Shown: piece after piece, positions 16,632 to 25,253 of the stretch
Layout of the letters: the number at the start of each line of letters is the position of its first letter
How positions within the stretch are numbered: the stretch's first letter is position 1
Source of the DNA: Helicobacter cholecystus
GTDB lineage: Bacteria > Campylobacterota > Campylobacteria > Campylobacterales > Helicobacteraceae
Assembly (NCBI RefSeq): GCF_003364215.1
Contig: NZ_NXLU01000007.1
Span: forward strand, 1 to 64,000
Direction: 5' to 3'
Length of the DNA: 64,000 nt
Program-made: the position numbers and the translations under genes
The notes under the pieces: generated by a model
What the model was told of the DNA's origin: nothing
Database searches by the model: none
The model's input: the letters and a program-made list of their open reading frames with translations, nothing else

Positions 16632-17393
16632 GTGGCAAAGAAGAAAAAATGTCCAGAATGTCCAGCTGGAGAAAAATGGGCTGTTCCTTATGCGGACTTT
16701 CTTTCTTTGCTTTTAGCACTTTTTATTGCTCTTTATGCAATTTCTGCTGCAAATACAGAAAAGGTCAAGGCTCTTAAAACAGAGTTTATCAAAATTTTTG
16801 ATTATGCTCCAAAGCCTGAACAGGCTCAACCTATTATTACAATCCCACCAAATCCAGGAGAGAATCCAGAAGTTACAAGTGGTCAGAAGCAAATAGAGAC
16901 AGACAAGCTTGCTCAAGAGACAATCACGGAGGCTATTCAGCAAGGTGGGATACTTGAACAAGTGGAAGATGGAATTGTTCTTAAATTGCCAACAAGTATT
17001 ATGTTTAAGCCCAATCAGTCTACAATCCAAGATCAAGATTCTCTCTTGTTTATTAAACGTATTGTTCAAATCATCAAAAAACTTCCTTCAGATGTTAGAA
17101 TTGATGTGAGAGGATTTGCAAATAATCCAGATATTGCTACTACACACTTTAAGAATAATTATGAATTAGCTTCTGCCAGGGCTTTGGATGTAATGAATCA
17201 TTTGATTAAAGAGGGTGTTTCACCCAATAATATTTTCTTCTCTTCACAAGGGCAATATGGCAAACCATTCCAAGGAAGTGAAGAAAAGAAATTGGCTCAT
17301 GATAATCGTGTAGAAATTTATTTCTTTGTCAAAGAAAATCAAGATCAAAAGGTTCAAGATATGATTAAGGATATCATTTATCCTAAGAATTAA
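16632..17393 (+). CDS. motB: Flagellar motor stator protein MotB
   Basis: MotB (253 aa) anchors the stator to peptidoglycan. The single N-terminal helix contains the essential proton-carrying aspartate, Asp22, in YADFLSLLLALFIALYA. A Pro-rich plug/linker region follows, then an OmpA-like peptidoglycan-binding domain (about 135-245) with VDVRGFANN. The start is GTG at 16632, with AAGGAG close upstream. Its end overlaps the convergent toxin-family gene by 11 bases. Confidence 0.96.
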   Translation: MAKKKKCPECPAGEKWAVPYADFLSLLLALFIALYAISAANTEKVKALKTEFIKIFDYAPKPEQAQPIITIPPNPGENPEVTSGQKQIETDKLAQETITEAIQQGGILEQVEDGIVLKLPTSIMFKPNQSTIQDQDSLLFIKRIVQIIKKLPSDVRIDVRGFANNPDIATTHFKNNYELASARALDVMNHLIKEGVSPNNIFFSSQGQYGKPFQGSEEKKLAHDNRVEIYFFVKENQDQKVQDMIKDIIYPKN

Positions 17394-17721
17394 TTTTTGG
17401 GATTTCTTTCAAACGCTTAAGGGCTAAGTCTAATTCCTTATTGCGTGTACATTGATCTTTTTTGATATAGGCATGTAGAATATAGAGGTTTTTTGAAAAA
17501 GTGTAAAACACTCTTAAGCAGTGATGAGAAGATTTCACACGAATCTTAAAAATTCCCTCACAGCGGGTTTTGGTGTGAATATGATCAAGAAAATTTCCTT
17601 TTTGTGAGAGTTCATCCAAGAGGGAAAAAGTTTTCTCTCTTAGGTCTTTTGGGAGTTTGTTAAGATAACTTAAGATTCTTGGATTGCAATAAATGATGGT
17701 GTAGTTTTTTTCTGAAGCCAT
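17383..17721 (-). CDS. HigB/Gp49-like RelE-superfamily protein, no antitoxin seen
   Basis: The 112-aa basic protein matches the pattern of phage-derived Gp49/HigB toxins: GIFKIRVKSSHHCLRVFYTF, followed by ILHAYIKKDQCT and a helix DLALKRLKEI. Such proteins are mRNA endonucleases that normally come with a downstream XRE-type antitoxin gene. Here the downstream neighbour is motB on the other strand, and no small HTH gene adjoins it. Its start lies inside the end of trmA (52-base overlap), so it depends on upstream transcription. It could be a toxin silenced in cis or tamed by an antitoxin elsewhere. Confidence 0.6.
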   Translation of the reverse strand: MASEKNYTIIYCNPRILSYLNKLPKDLREKTFSLLDELSQKGNFLDHIHTKTRCEGIFKIRVKSSHHCLRVFYTFSKNLYILHAYIKKDQCTRNKELDLALKRLKEIPKINS

Positions 17722-18800
17722 ACTCCACTCTCAATATGATGGGTATAAGGAAATTGATCAAATAGTGCAAAACGCTTAATCTCATGAGTTTGAAGCAGAA
17801 CATCCAAATCTTCTTTAAGCGTACAGGGATTGCAAGAAATATAAATAATATTTTTAAAACTTGAAATAAAATTCAGCATAGCTGAATTTCCTACTCCGCT
17901 ACGTGGAGGATCAATTAAAATATGAGAAAAGTTGTAAGAGCCCAAATCCACTTCCCTTAATCTAAAAAAATCTCTTTGAAATCTTAGAGCCTCAATACTC
18001 TCTTCCCCACTTAATCTTGCACAAAAGATATTGGAGAGATGATTGTTTTGTATATTTTGATGCAGTGCCTTTATAGAATTCTTGGCAATTTCTGTGGCAA
18101 AAACTTTATGAAATTCTTGAGCAAGAGGAATGGTGAAATTCCCCCCACCACAATACAGTTCAAGCAAATCTTCTTTATTTTTTGCTTCTCTCACACACTT
18201 AAGAACAAACTCTAGCATCTTAATATTAGTATAGGGGTTAGGTTGAGAGAATGCATTATCATAGCGAATGAAAGAATATTCTTTTTCTTCAAGCAGTAGT
18301 TTATCTTGCAGATATTCACCAGAGAGTATGTTTTTCTTTCCTTTTGAGCGACCAATAATTTGGATTTTAAGCTGTTCTTCTAGCTTTTTTGCCTCACTTT
18401 CCCATATGTGATCAAGCGGACGATGATAAAGCAAGGTCAGCAAACTCTCACCTTGGAGTGTGCCTAAAACTTCAAGAGAAAAAAGCTTATGCTTTAGGAT
18501 TTCTGAGGCATTTAAAAGAGGAAGAAGTTGTTTTAAAAGCTCTTGAAGATGGGGTAAAAGAATAGGGCAAGAATTGATGGGGAGAGGTTGATTGCCTATA
18601 CTCATTGCATAATGTAAACCTAGATGATCTCTATAAATTCTAAACTCAGCTCTAGATCTAAACCCCTCTTTTGGGCTGGTATAAATTTCTTGCGTATGTA
18701 AGCCCAAAGTTTTGAGTGTTTGAATCTTTTTTTGAAGTTGTACTTCATAATCTAGGGGAAGAGAACACCCTCTGCATTGATTAAAGTATTGACATTTCAA
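17670..18800 (-). CDS. trmA: tRNA (uracil-5-)-methyltransferase TrmA/RumA family
   Basis: This 376-aa SAM-dependent enzyme makes m5U54 in tRNA (or m5U in rRNA for related family members). The SAM motif LELYCGGGNFTIPLA, DPPRSGV, and the catalytic cysteine in ISCNPCTLKEDL are present. The N-terminus CQYFNQCRGC may hold a Fe-S cluster, as in RumA-type enzymes. I chose the TTG at 18800 because family homology begins there and it overlaps the AbgT stop (TTGA). The extra 28 upstream residues of the longer frame lie inside the AbgT gene. Confidence 0.87.
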   Translation of the reverse strand: MKCQYFNQCRGCSLPLDYEVQLQKKIQTLKTLGLHTQEIYTSPKEGFRSRAEFRIYRDHLGLHYAMSIGNQPLPINSCPILLPHLQELLKQLLPLLNASEILKHKLFSLEVLGTLQGESLLTLLYHRPLDHIWESEAKKLEEQLKIQIIGRSKGKKNILSGEYLQDKLLLEEKEYSFIRYDNAFSQPNPYTNIKMLEFVLKCVREAKNKEDLLELYCGGGNFTIPLAQEFHKVFATEIAKNSIKALHQNIQNNHLSNIFCARLSGEESIEALRFQRDFFRLREVDLGSYNFSHILIDPPRSGVGNSAMLNFISSFKNIIYISCNPCTLKEDLDVLLQTHEIKRFALFDQFPYTHHIESGVWLQKKTTPSFIAIQES

Positions 18801-20323
18801 GAATTTACCCCATATATCAGTGCAGATCCTGGTCCAACAGGAAGCTCTAAGACAAACACCCATAAATATAATAATGCACACCATCCAATTAAAAAGACAA
18901 TTGTATAGGGGAACATCATTGAAATCATCGTTCCTATTTTTGTATCTTTTTTATAGCGCATTGCTACTGCTAGGATAATAGGAAGGTAGGCAAGTAGAGG
19001 AGTGATAAGATTTGTTGCAGAATCCCCTATCCGATATGCAGCTTGGATAACTTCTGGTGAATAGCCAAGAAGCATGAGCATTGGTACAAAGATTGGAGCA
19101 ATTAATGCCCATTGGGCTGAGGCTGAACAAATAAAAAGATTAATGGATGCACTCACAAGCACAAAACCAATGAGAAGTAATGCTGGGTTAAGATCAATGC
19201 TTTTAAGAAAATTGGCTCCCTGAATTGCTAGGAATGGTCCAAAATTACTCCATTCAAAAAGTTTAATAAATTGAGAAGCAAAGAAAATAATGACAAGATA
19301 CATTGCCATCATTCTCATTGCACTAGCCATGACCTCAGCAATATCAGTTGCAGATTTGATGCTTTGAGTATAAATTCCATAAATTGCCCCAGGAATAGCA
19401 AAAAAGAAAAAAACAAAGAAAATGATTCCTTGAAAAAATGGAGAACCAATAAGAGAGCCTGTTTTTGGGTTTCTAAAAAGACTATCTTGAGGGAGAATGA
19501 GAAGAGCAATGAGTATGATATATCCTAAAATCCCTAAAAATGCATAAAAAAGAGCTTTTTTCTCTAAGGGTGTAAGCTTAACTATCTTGTCTTCTTCTTG
19601 TCCTTCACTGATGTATTTTCCAAGTCTAGGTTCAACAATTTTTTCTGTGACAATATAGCCTAAAAATGTGATTAAAAAGGTACTGGCCATCATAAAATAC
19701 CAATTAGCTTCAACACCTACAATATAATTTGGGTTAATGATACGAGCAGCTTGTTGAGTAATTCCTGAGATAATAGGATCAAGTGTTCCGATCAATAAAT
19801 TTGCAGAAAATCCTCCGCTCACTCCAGCAAATGCTGCTGCAATTCCTGCTAGAGGGTGGCGCCCAAGAGAGTGAAAAATCATTGCAGCAAGAGGGATTAA
19901 AACCACATAGCCAAAGTCAGAAACCAAGTTAGACATAATTCCTGAAAAAACAACAATAGGTGTAATAAGTTTTTTAGGAGAGCTAAGCACTAGAGTGCGA
20001 ATGGCAGTAGATAAAAATCCACTAGCTTCGGCAATTCCCACCCCGAGCATTGCAATAAGCGCTGTGCCTAAGGGAGGAAAGTTTGTAAAATTTGTAATCA
20101 TATGGGTCGTAAAGCGAACAAATTCTTGCATATTTAAAAGATTAATAATTACAATTTTTTCTCCTTCTTTTCGAGGGTCTGCAATGCTTAGACCAAAGAA
20201 TTGGGCAATTGCGGAGGAAATGATTAAAAGTAAAATTAAAAGAATAAATAAAATTACAGGATGAGGCAGAAAGTTTCCAGCTTTCTCCAAAAGATCAAGA
20301 AAACTCAAACGTTTTTTATGCAT
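18797..20323 (-). CDS. AbgT-family transporter
   Basis: This 508-aa inner-membrane protein has about 11-13 hydrophobic segments and resembles AbgT (p-aminobenzoyl-glutamate importer) and MtrF (sulfonamide/drug exporter). Typical stretches are LVSDFGYVVLIPLAAMIFH, FAGVSGGFSANLLIG and GDSATNLITPLLAYLPIILA. Substrate direction cannot be told from sequence. AAGGAGAG sits before the ATG. It lies 16 bases after fliP and overlaps trmA, which suggests co-transcription without obvious functional relation. Confidence 0.88.
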   Translation of the reverse strand: MHKKRLSFLDLLEKAGNFLPHPVILFILLILLLIISSAIAQFFGLSIADPRKEGEKIVIINLLNMQEFVRFTTHMITNFTNFPPLGTALIAMLGVGIAEASGFLSTAIRTLVLSSPKKLITPIVVFSGIMSNLVSDFGYVVLIPLAAMIFHSLGRHPLAGIAAAFAGVSGGFSANLLIGTLDPIISGITQQAARIINPNYIVGVEANWYFMMASTFLITFLGYIVTEKIVEPRLGKYISEGQEEDKIVKLTPLEKKALFYAFLGILGYIILIALLILPQDSLFRNPKTGSLIGSPFFQGIIFFVFFFFAIPGAIYGIYTQSIKSATDIAEVMASAMRMMAMYLVIIFFASQFIKLFEWSNFGPFLAIQGANFLKSIDLNPALLLIGFVLVSASINLFICSASAQWALIAPIFVPMLMLLGYSPEVIQAAYRIGDSATNLITPLLAYLPIILAVAMRYKKDTKIGTMISMMFPYTIVFLIGWCALLYLWVFVLELPVGPGSALIYGVNS

Positions 20324-20339
20324 TGACTCTCCTTATATT

Positions 20340-21071
20340 TTATTTAAAGCCATTGACAAGATTTCCTACAAGAAGGTTAAATCCATCAACAAGGACAAAA
20401 ATGAGAATTTTAAAAGGGAGTGAAATCATTACAGGTGGAAGCATCATCATACCCATTGCCATAAGGATTGAGCTTACAACCATATCAATGACCAAGAAGG
20501 GGAGATAGAGTAAAAAGCCTATTTGAAATGCAGTTTTAAGCTCACTGATCATAAAAGCAGGAATAAGTGTAGTGATCGCTACATCATCAGCATTCTGTGG
20601 ATTAGGTAAATTGCGGATACGATAAAAAAGTGCCAAATCTTTTTCTCTAGTATTGCTAAGCATAAAGTCTTTAAAAGGTTTAACCCCACGTTCAAAGGCT
20701 ATATCATAAGAGATTTGCTTGTCAATATAAGGCTTTATCCCCTCATCATAAGCTCTTTTGACAGTAGGTTCCATAATAAAAAAAGTTAGAATTAAAGAAA
20801 AACTCACAATAATTTGTGTAGGTGGGCTTTGCTGAGTCCCAAGGGCTGTTCTTAAAAATGCAAAAACAATCACAATCCGTGTAAAACTTGTCATGACAAG
20901 CACTAAAGAAGGTGCAAGAACAAGTAAAGTCATGACAATGACAACATTAAGTGTATTGACTAATTCTGTAGGTTCATTAGGAGTGCCGATAGAAAGATTA
21001 ACAGTAGGAATCTGTGGTGCGCAAAGTAAGGCAGTTACACTGATAAAAAATAAAAATAAAAATTTCTTCAC
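20340..21071 (-). CDS. fliP: Flagellar type III export protein FliP
   Basis: FliP (243 aa) is the core of the flagellar export gate in the inner membrane. It has a cleavable N-terminal signal (about residues 1-18), then hydrophobic segments including LNVVIVMTLLVLAPSLVLVM and TSFTRIVIVFAFLRTALGTQ, which are diagnostic of the family. The C-terminal region contains MGMMMLPPVMISLPFKILIF. Length is typical. It is probably the first gene of a minus-strand group with abgT-like, trmA and the toxin-like gene. Confidence 0.97.
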   Translation of the reverse strand: MKKFLFLFFISVTALLCAPQIPTVNLSIGTPNEPTELVNTLNVVIVMTLLVLAPSLVLVMTSFTRIVIVFAFLRTALGTQQSPPTQIIVSFSLILTFFIMEPTVKRAYDEGIKPYIDKQISYDIAFERGVKPFKDFMLSNTREKDLALFYRIRNLPNPQNADDVAITTLIPAFMISELKTAFQIGFLLYLPFLVIDMVVSSILMAMGMMMLPPVMISLPFKILIFVLVDGFNLLVGNLVNGFK

Positions 21072-21132
21072 TTATTGCCCTATGATAAAAAATAAAGATT
21101 TGTAAGCGATTATATCCAAAAATACAACTCCC

Positions 21133-21663
21133 CTAATAAGGCACACATTGCTCAAACATGAGAGAATAGGTTTGAAGCGCCTTTTGTATACTTTGAGGGT
21201 TGGAAGTAAGTATAAAAGTCTCATAATTATTTTCAAATGCATTTTTACTCCAATTCGCAGATCCCAAAATCAAAACGCTAAGATCAATGATGGCCATTTT
21301 TTGATGCATTAGACCTTTATATTTATTGTTTTTAGAGGATTTTCCTGAAAGGAGACAGGTTTGGATATTTTTATATTTTGAAAGATATCCAATTGTAGAT
21401 TGGGGATTTTTTTTATTGCTTTCCATATCATAAATAATATTGATAGAAACGCCTCTTTGTGCTGCTTTTTTGAGAGCTTTTGCAATTTCTTTATTTGTAA
21501 AGCTATAAATAGAAATGCTGATATTTTGTTGCGCACTATTAATGAGAGAAATAAGATGGATAAGAGCTTGCCTACTTTCAAATGGCATGAAATAAACAAT
21601 TTCATTTGCCAAAGTAACAGTACTTAGCAAACAAATCAAGAAAAAAATATGTAATTTTTTCAA
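21133..21663 (-). CDS. nucT: Secreted or membrane phospholipase D-family nuclease (NucT-like)
   Basis: This 176-aa protein has an N-terminal signal or anchor (about 1-20) and a single HKD motif, H120-Q-K122-x4-D127, followed by GSANWS, as in Nuc-type endonucleases that act as dimers. The H. pylori counterpart, NucT (HP0323), is a surface nuclease implicated in DNA uptake and purine salvage. The start is TTG at 21663, with AAGGA seven bases upstream. It is divergent from chePep, as in H. pylori (HP0323/HP0322). Confidence 0.88.
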   Translation of the reverse strand: MKKLHIFFLICLLSTVTLANEIVYFMPFESRQALIHLISLINSAQQNISISIYSFTNKEIAKALKKAAQRGVSINIIYDMESNKKNPQSTIGYLSKYKNIQTCLLSGKSSKNNKYKGLMHQKMAIIDLSVLILGSANWSKNAFENNYETFILTSNPQSIQKALQTYSLMFEQCVPY

Positions 21664-21713
21664 CTTTATGTCCTTTTTAATAAGTCATCTACGAATATTA
21701 GCTTATAATCAAA

Positions 21714-21719
21714 GATTAA
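21714..21719 (+). promoter_or_regulatory. -10 box for the chePep operon
   Basis: A perfect TATAAT lies 23 bases before the GTG start of chePep in the divergent nucT-chePep intergenic region. It also argues for the downstream GTG start, because the alternative ATG at 21668 lies upstream of this box. Confidence 0.55.
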
Positions 21720-21742
21720 AATCTTTATCTTTGGAGTTTGTT

Positions 21743-22795
21743 GTGAAAATTTTACTTGTAAATAATAATCAAGTCGTGCAAAAACTCATTGATGTTACGA
21801 CAAGAAAAGTTGATTGTGAACTCACAACCCTTATTTCATTTGAAGAATTTGAAAAACAGAGTGATATCAAAAAATATGATTTAGTTGTTTTTGATCAAGA
21901 AGTTTTAGAAGGATATAAGGGTGATTTTTCTTTTTTAAAAGGGAATAAGAGCATTATCCTATACTCTCAAGTTCTACAAGATGATGCCCTTCTTTCGCAT
22001 TTTACCTATACGATAAAAAAACCTTTTTTGCCCAATGAATTTTTAACTTTACTTGTGAGTGCAAAACAAAATCTACAAAAAAAGCAAAAAGAAGAGTTTG
22101 CTAATCTTGATGAAAAGGAAATGTTTGTCAATATTGATGCAGAAGATGAGGTAGAGAAAAATGATGATCTTGATGATCTTTTAAATGAACTTAATATCCC
22201 AGCAGATCATTCATTAGCGAATGAAGAAAATGCTGATGATGATTTGGATGCTTTACTCAAAGATTTACCAGAAGAAGAGGGGTTTGAGCAAGATCATTTT
22301 CAAACAGCAACTCAACAAGAGATTCAAACTGCCAAAGAGAGAGAAGGGGAAGTTAGGGAACTTGATGAAATCCAAGAAGAGGATATTCAAGAAGATGCTT
22401 TACAAAAAGATCAAGCTCTAGAAACACAAGAAGCATTAGATCAGGTCGCTCAAGATGAAAATAAGGAAGTGGAGAGTGAGAAAGATGGAGATGAAGAATA
22501 TGAGTTAAGCAAGATCTTTGATCAGAGTGAAGCGCAAACACAAGAAGTTGAGGAAGAAGATCAGGAGGAGAAAGATTCTCATATTGGTGGAGCCTTAGAT
22601 CTTGCAGAGATTGCAAAAGTTCAAAATCTTTTGGATGAGGTGCAAAAAAGTGGTGGAAAAGTTGGAGGAGAATCTCATAAAGAGATTGAGTTATTCCAAA
22701 GTTTGCTTTCTTCAAAATCACCTGAAGGCATTAGAGAGATTTTAGATGGAATGCAATTAACCATTAATATTTCTTTCCCTAAAAAGGAGAATTAA
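21743..22795 (+). CDS. chePep: ChePep-like poly-Glu chemotaxis protein with pseudo-receiver domain
   Basis: This 350-aa acidic protein corresponds by position to H. pylori HP0322 (poly-E-rich protein, ChePep), reported to sit at the flagellar pole and to control rotation during chemotaxis. Residues 1-110 resemble a response-regulator receiver: Asp51 (DLVVFDQEV), Ser75 and Lys92/93 (IKKPF) are kept, but the acidic metal pair is replaced by Asn (LLVNNNQ). The rest is Glu/Asp/Gln-rich and likely disordered, ending in a conserved 60-residue tail. The GTG at 21743 has GGAG six bases upstream. The stop overlaps gmk (TAATG). Confidence 0.82.
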   Translation: MKILLVNNNQVVQKLIDVTTRKVDCELTTLISFEEFEKQSDIKKYDLVVFDQEVLEGYKGDFSFLKGNKSIILYSQVLQDDALLSHFTYTIKKPFLPNEFLTLLVSAKQNLQKKQKEEFANLDEKEMFVNIDAEDEVEKNDDLDDLLNELNIPADHSLANEENADDDLDALLKDLPEEEGFEQDHFQTATQQEIQTAKEREGEVRELDEIQEEDIQEDALQKDQALETQEALDQVAQDENKEVESEKDGDEEYELSKIFDQSEAQTQEVEEEDQEEKDSHIGGALDLAEIAKVQNLLDEVQKSGGKVGGESHKEIELFQSLLSSKSPEGIREILDGMQLTINISFPKKEN

Positions 22796-23400
22796 TGGGG
22801 GCAATTCTTATTCTTTCTGGACCTAGTGGAAGTGGTAAAAGCACACTTTGTTCAGCTATTTCTAAAGAGATTACAAATATTTATTTCTCTATTTCTTCAA
22901 CTACGCGAAAACCGCGAGAAGGTGAAGTGAACGGAAGAGAGTATCATTTTCTTTCTCAAGAAGAATTTTTAAAAGATGTAGAAGAGAATAAGTTTTTAGA
23001 ATGGGCACAGGTGCATACAAATTATTATGGGACTTCATTACGACCAGTAGAAAAAGCGCTGAGCGAGGGGAAAATTGTAGTTTTTGATGTAGATGTTCAA
23101 GGACATCATAGTATTAAAAAACATTATGGTTCTCTTGCAACTTCAGTTTTTATCACCACTCCAACAAAACAAGTGCTTGCAGAGAGATTAAAAAATCGAA
23201 AAACTGATGAGCAAAATATTATTGAATTGCGATTGATGCATGCATATAATGAGATGCAACATATTGACGAGTTTGATTATTTGATTATTAATGACAATAT
23301 TGAGGAGGCAAAGAGCTCGATCCTCTCTATTGTTCAGAGTTTGAAATGTAAGCAAACAAGTTTGAAAACGCAAAAAATACTTAAAGAGTGGATTGAGTAA
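22795..23400 (+). CDS. gmk: Guanylate kinase
   Basis: The 201-aa enzyme phosphorylates GMP to GDP. The P-loop GPSGSGKST is at residues 9-17, followed by the GMP-binding STTRKPREGEVNGREYHF segment and FDVDVQGHHSIK. Length is typical. It follows chePep with overlapping stop and start, and tatA follows 42 bases later. Confidence 0.98.
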   Translation: MGAILILSGPSGSGKSTLCSAISKEITNIYFSISSTTRKPREGEVNGREYHFLSQEEFLKDVEENKFLEWAQVHTNYYGTSLRPVEKALSEGKIVVFDVDVQGHHSIKKHYGSLATSVFITTPTKQVLAERLKNRKTDEQNIIELRLMHAYNEMQHIDEFDYLIINDNIEEAKSSILSIVQSLKCKQTSLKTQKILKEWIE

Positions 23401-23442
23401 AGGTATAATAGACTGTTTTGAACAAAATATAAGGAGAAAAAT

Positions 23443-23667
23443 ATGGGTGTTAGTGGATGGCAAATAGCAATTATTGTGTTAGTGATTGTTTTGCTTTTTG
23501 GTGGAAAGAAAATTCCAGAACTTGCCAAGGGAATGGGAAGTGGAATTAAAAACTTTAAAAAAGCAATGAAGGAAGATGAAGAAGAGATTACGCCAAAGAA
23601 TGTAGAAGATAAGACAAATGAGACTATAAAATCAGCGCAAACTCAACAAGAGGAAAAACAAGCCTAA
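23443..23667 (+). CDS. tatA: Twin-arginine translocase subunit TatA
   Basis: This 74-aa protein has the short N-terminal membrane helix ([20 protein letters not shown]) with the conserved FGGKK-P hinge, an amphipathic helix ([16 protein letters not shown]) and an acidic tail. It oligomerises into the pore of the Tat system for folded proteins. AAGGAG precedes the ATG. Its stop overlaps the argS start by one base. Confidence 0.97.
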   Translation: MGVSGWQIAIIVLVIVLLFGGKKIPELAKGMGSGIKNFKKAMKEDEEEITPKNVEDKTNETIKSAQTQQEEKQA

Positions 23668-25253
23668 TGCTCTATGCAAAAGTCAAAGCAAAGCTTGATG
23701 AGATTTTGGGCTGTGATGTAGTCTTAGAACGTCCTAAGAATAGAGACTTTGGGCATTTTGCAACACCTGTTGCGTTTGTATTGGCAAAAATACAGAGAAA
23801 AAACCCTAAGATTTTAAGTGAAGAAATTGCTCAAAAGCTTAGGGAAATTGAGTTGTTTGCTCAAGTGGATACCCTTAATGGTTATATTAATTTAACTTTA
23901 AAACAAGAGCTCTTCCTTGAAGCTTTAGAGGAAATTTTAAAAGAAGGATTTAAGCCTTTTGCTCCTAGGGGTGAGAGAATTCTTCTTGAGTATGTGAGTG
24001 CAAATCCAACAGGTCCCTTGCATATTGGTCATGCAAGAGGTGCAATTTATGGAGATGCACTTTATCGAATTGGCAATTTTTTAGGCTATGAAATTGAGAG
24101 TGAATACTACATCAATGATGCAGGTGCACAAATTTCTATGCTAGGTCTTTCTATTTTACTTGCAGGAAAAGAGGAGATTTTAGGAGAAGAAGTCATTTAT
24201 CCTCAGCAGTATTATCGAGGGGAATATATTATTGATCTTGCAAAAGCAGCGAGTGAAAAGTTTGGAAAAGAAATTTTTGCAAGTCAGCAGAGCATTGCTC
24301 AGCTTGCTGAGTTTGGAAAAGATTTAATGCTTGAGGAGATTAAACGAAATCTTGCAAGTGTAGGGATTAATTTTGATCATTTTGTGAGTGAAAAGTTGCT
24401 TTATGATCGTTGGGAAGAAACACTTAAAGAGCTTGAGGATAATGGTGGGATTTATAAGAATGAGGGGAAAGTATGGCTTAAGTCAAGTGAGCATGGAGAT
24501 GAAAAAGATCGTGTTGTTGTGCGAGAGAGCGGAGAGCCTACTTATCTAGCGGGAGATATTATCTATCATGCTGATAAGTTTCAACGCAACTATGATCATT
24601 ATATTAATATCTGGGGTGCAGATCATCATGGCTATATTGCAAGAGTAAAGGCCGCGATAGAATTTTTAGGATTTAAGTCAAATAGACTTGAGGTATTGCT
24701 CTCTCAAATGGTGAAACTCCTTAAAAAAGGTATGCCCTATAAGATGAGTAAAAGGGCAGGAAATTTTATTTTGATGCAAGATGTTGTGAATGATATTGGT
24801 GCTGATGCATTAAGGTTTGTCTTTCTTTGTAAGAAAGCGGATATCAGTCTTGAGTTTGATGTTGATGATTTAAAAAAAGAGGACAGTTCAAATCCAATTT
24901 TTTATATTAATTATGCCAATGCAAGAATTTGCACTCTTATTGAGAAAAGTGGGAGAAAACTTGATGAGATCAGAAGTGTCAAACTTGAAAGTATTGACGC
25001 AGATGAAGAGGGATTAATCTTTCTTTCAAGTCAGCTTCCACAAGTACTTATAAGTTCATTTTTAGAGCGTTCTCCTTTAAAGGTATGTGATTATCTTAAA
25101 TCACTTGCAAGCCAGTTACATGCCTTTTATAATGCTCAAAAAATCCTTGGAGAAAAAAGAGAGGCACAAAGGCTTAAAATTTTGCTTGGAGTTTCTATTG
25201 CACTAGAGAGTGCATTAGGTTTATTAGGAATCCAAGCGAAGAAAAAAATGTAA
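23667..25253 (+). CDS. argS: Arginyl-tRNA synthetase
   Basis: This 528-aa class I synthetase has the N-terminal Add-1 domain, the HIGH motif in [14 protein letters not shown] (about residue 115), the KMSKR loop ([10 protein letters not shown], about residue 365) and a C-terminal anticodon-binding domain. Gene order gmk-tatA-argS matches H. pylori HP0321-HP0319. The ABC transporter gene begins immediately after its stop. Confidence 0.98.
   Translation: MLYAKVKAKLDEILGCDVVLERPKNRDFGHFATPVAFVLAKIQRKNPKILSEEIAQKLREIELFAQVDTLNGYINLTLKQELFLEALEEILKEGFKPFAPRGERILLEYVSANPTGPLHIGHARGAIYGDALYRIGNFLGYEIESEYYINDAGAQISMLGLSILLAGKEEILGEEVIYPQQYYRGEYIIDLAKAASEKFGKEIFASQQSIAQLAEFGKDLMLEEIKRNLASVGINFDHFVSEKLLYDRWEETLKELEDNGGIYKNEGKVWLKSSEHGDEKDRVVVRESGEPTYLAGDIIYHADKFQRNYDHYINIWGADHHGYIARVKAAIEFLGFKSNRLEVLLSQMVKLLKKGMPYKMSKRAGNFILMQDVVNDIGADALRFVFLCKKADISLEFDVDDLKKEDSSNPIFYINYANARICTLIEKSGRKLDEIRSVKLESIDADEEGLIFLSSQLPQVLISSFLERSPLKVCDYLKSLASQLHAFYNAQKILGEKREAQRLKILLGVSIALESALGLLGIQAKKKM

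Noticed and set aside
18716-18884. Upstream extension of trmA to an ATG at 18884
   Set aside because: The extra residues lie within the AbgT-family gene in another frame and do not resemble TrmA. The TTG at 18800 overlaps the upstream stop in the usual coupled way.
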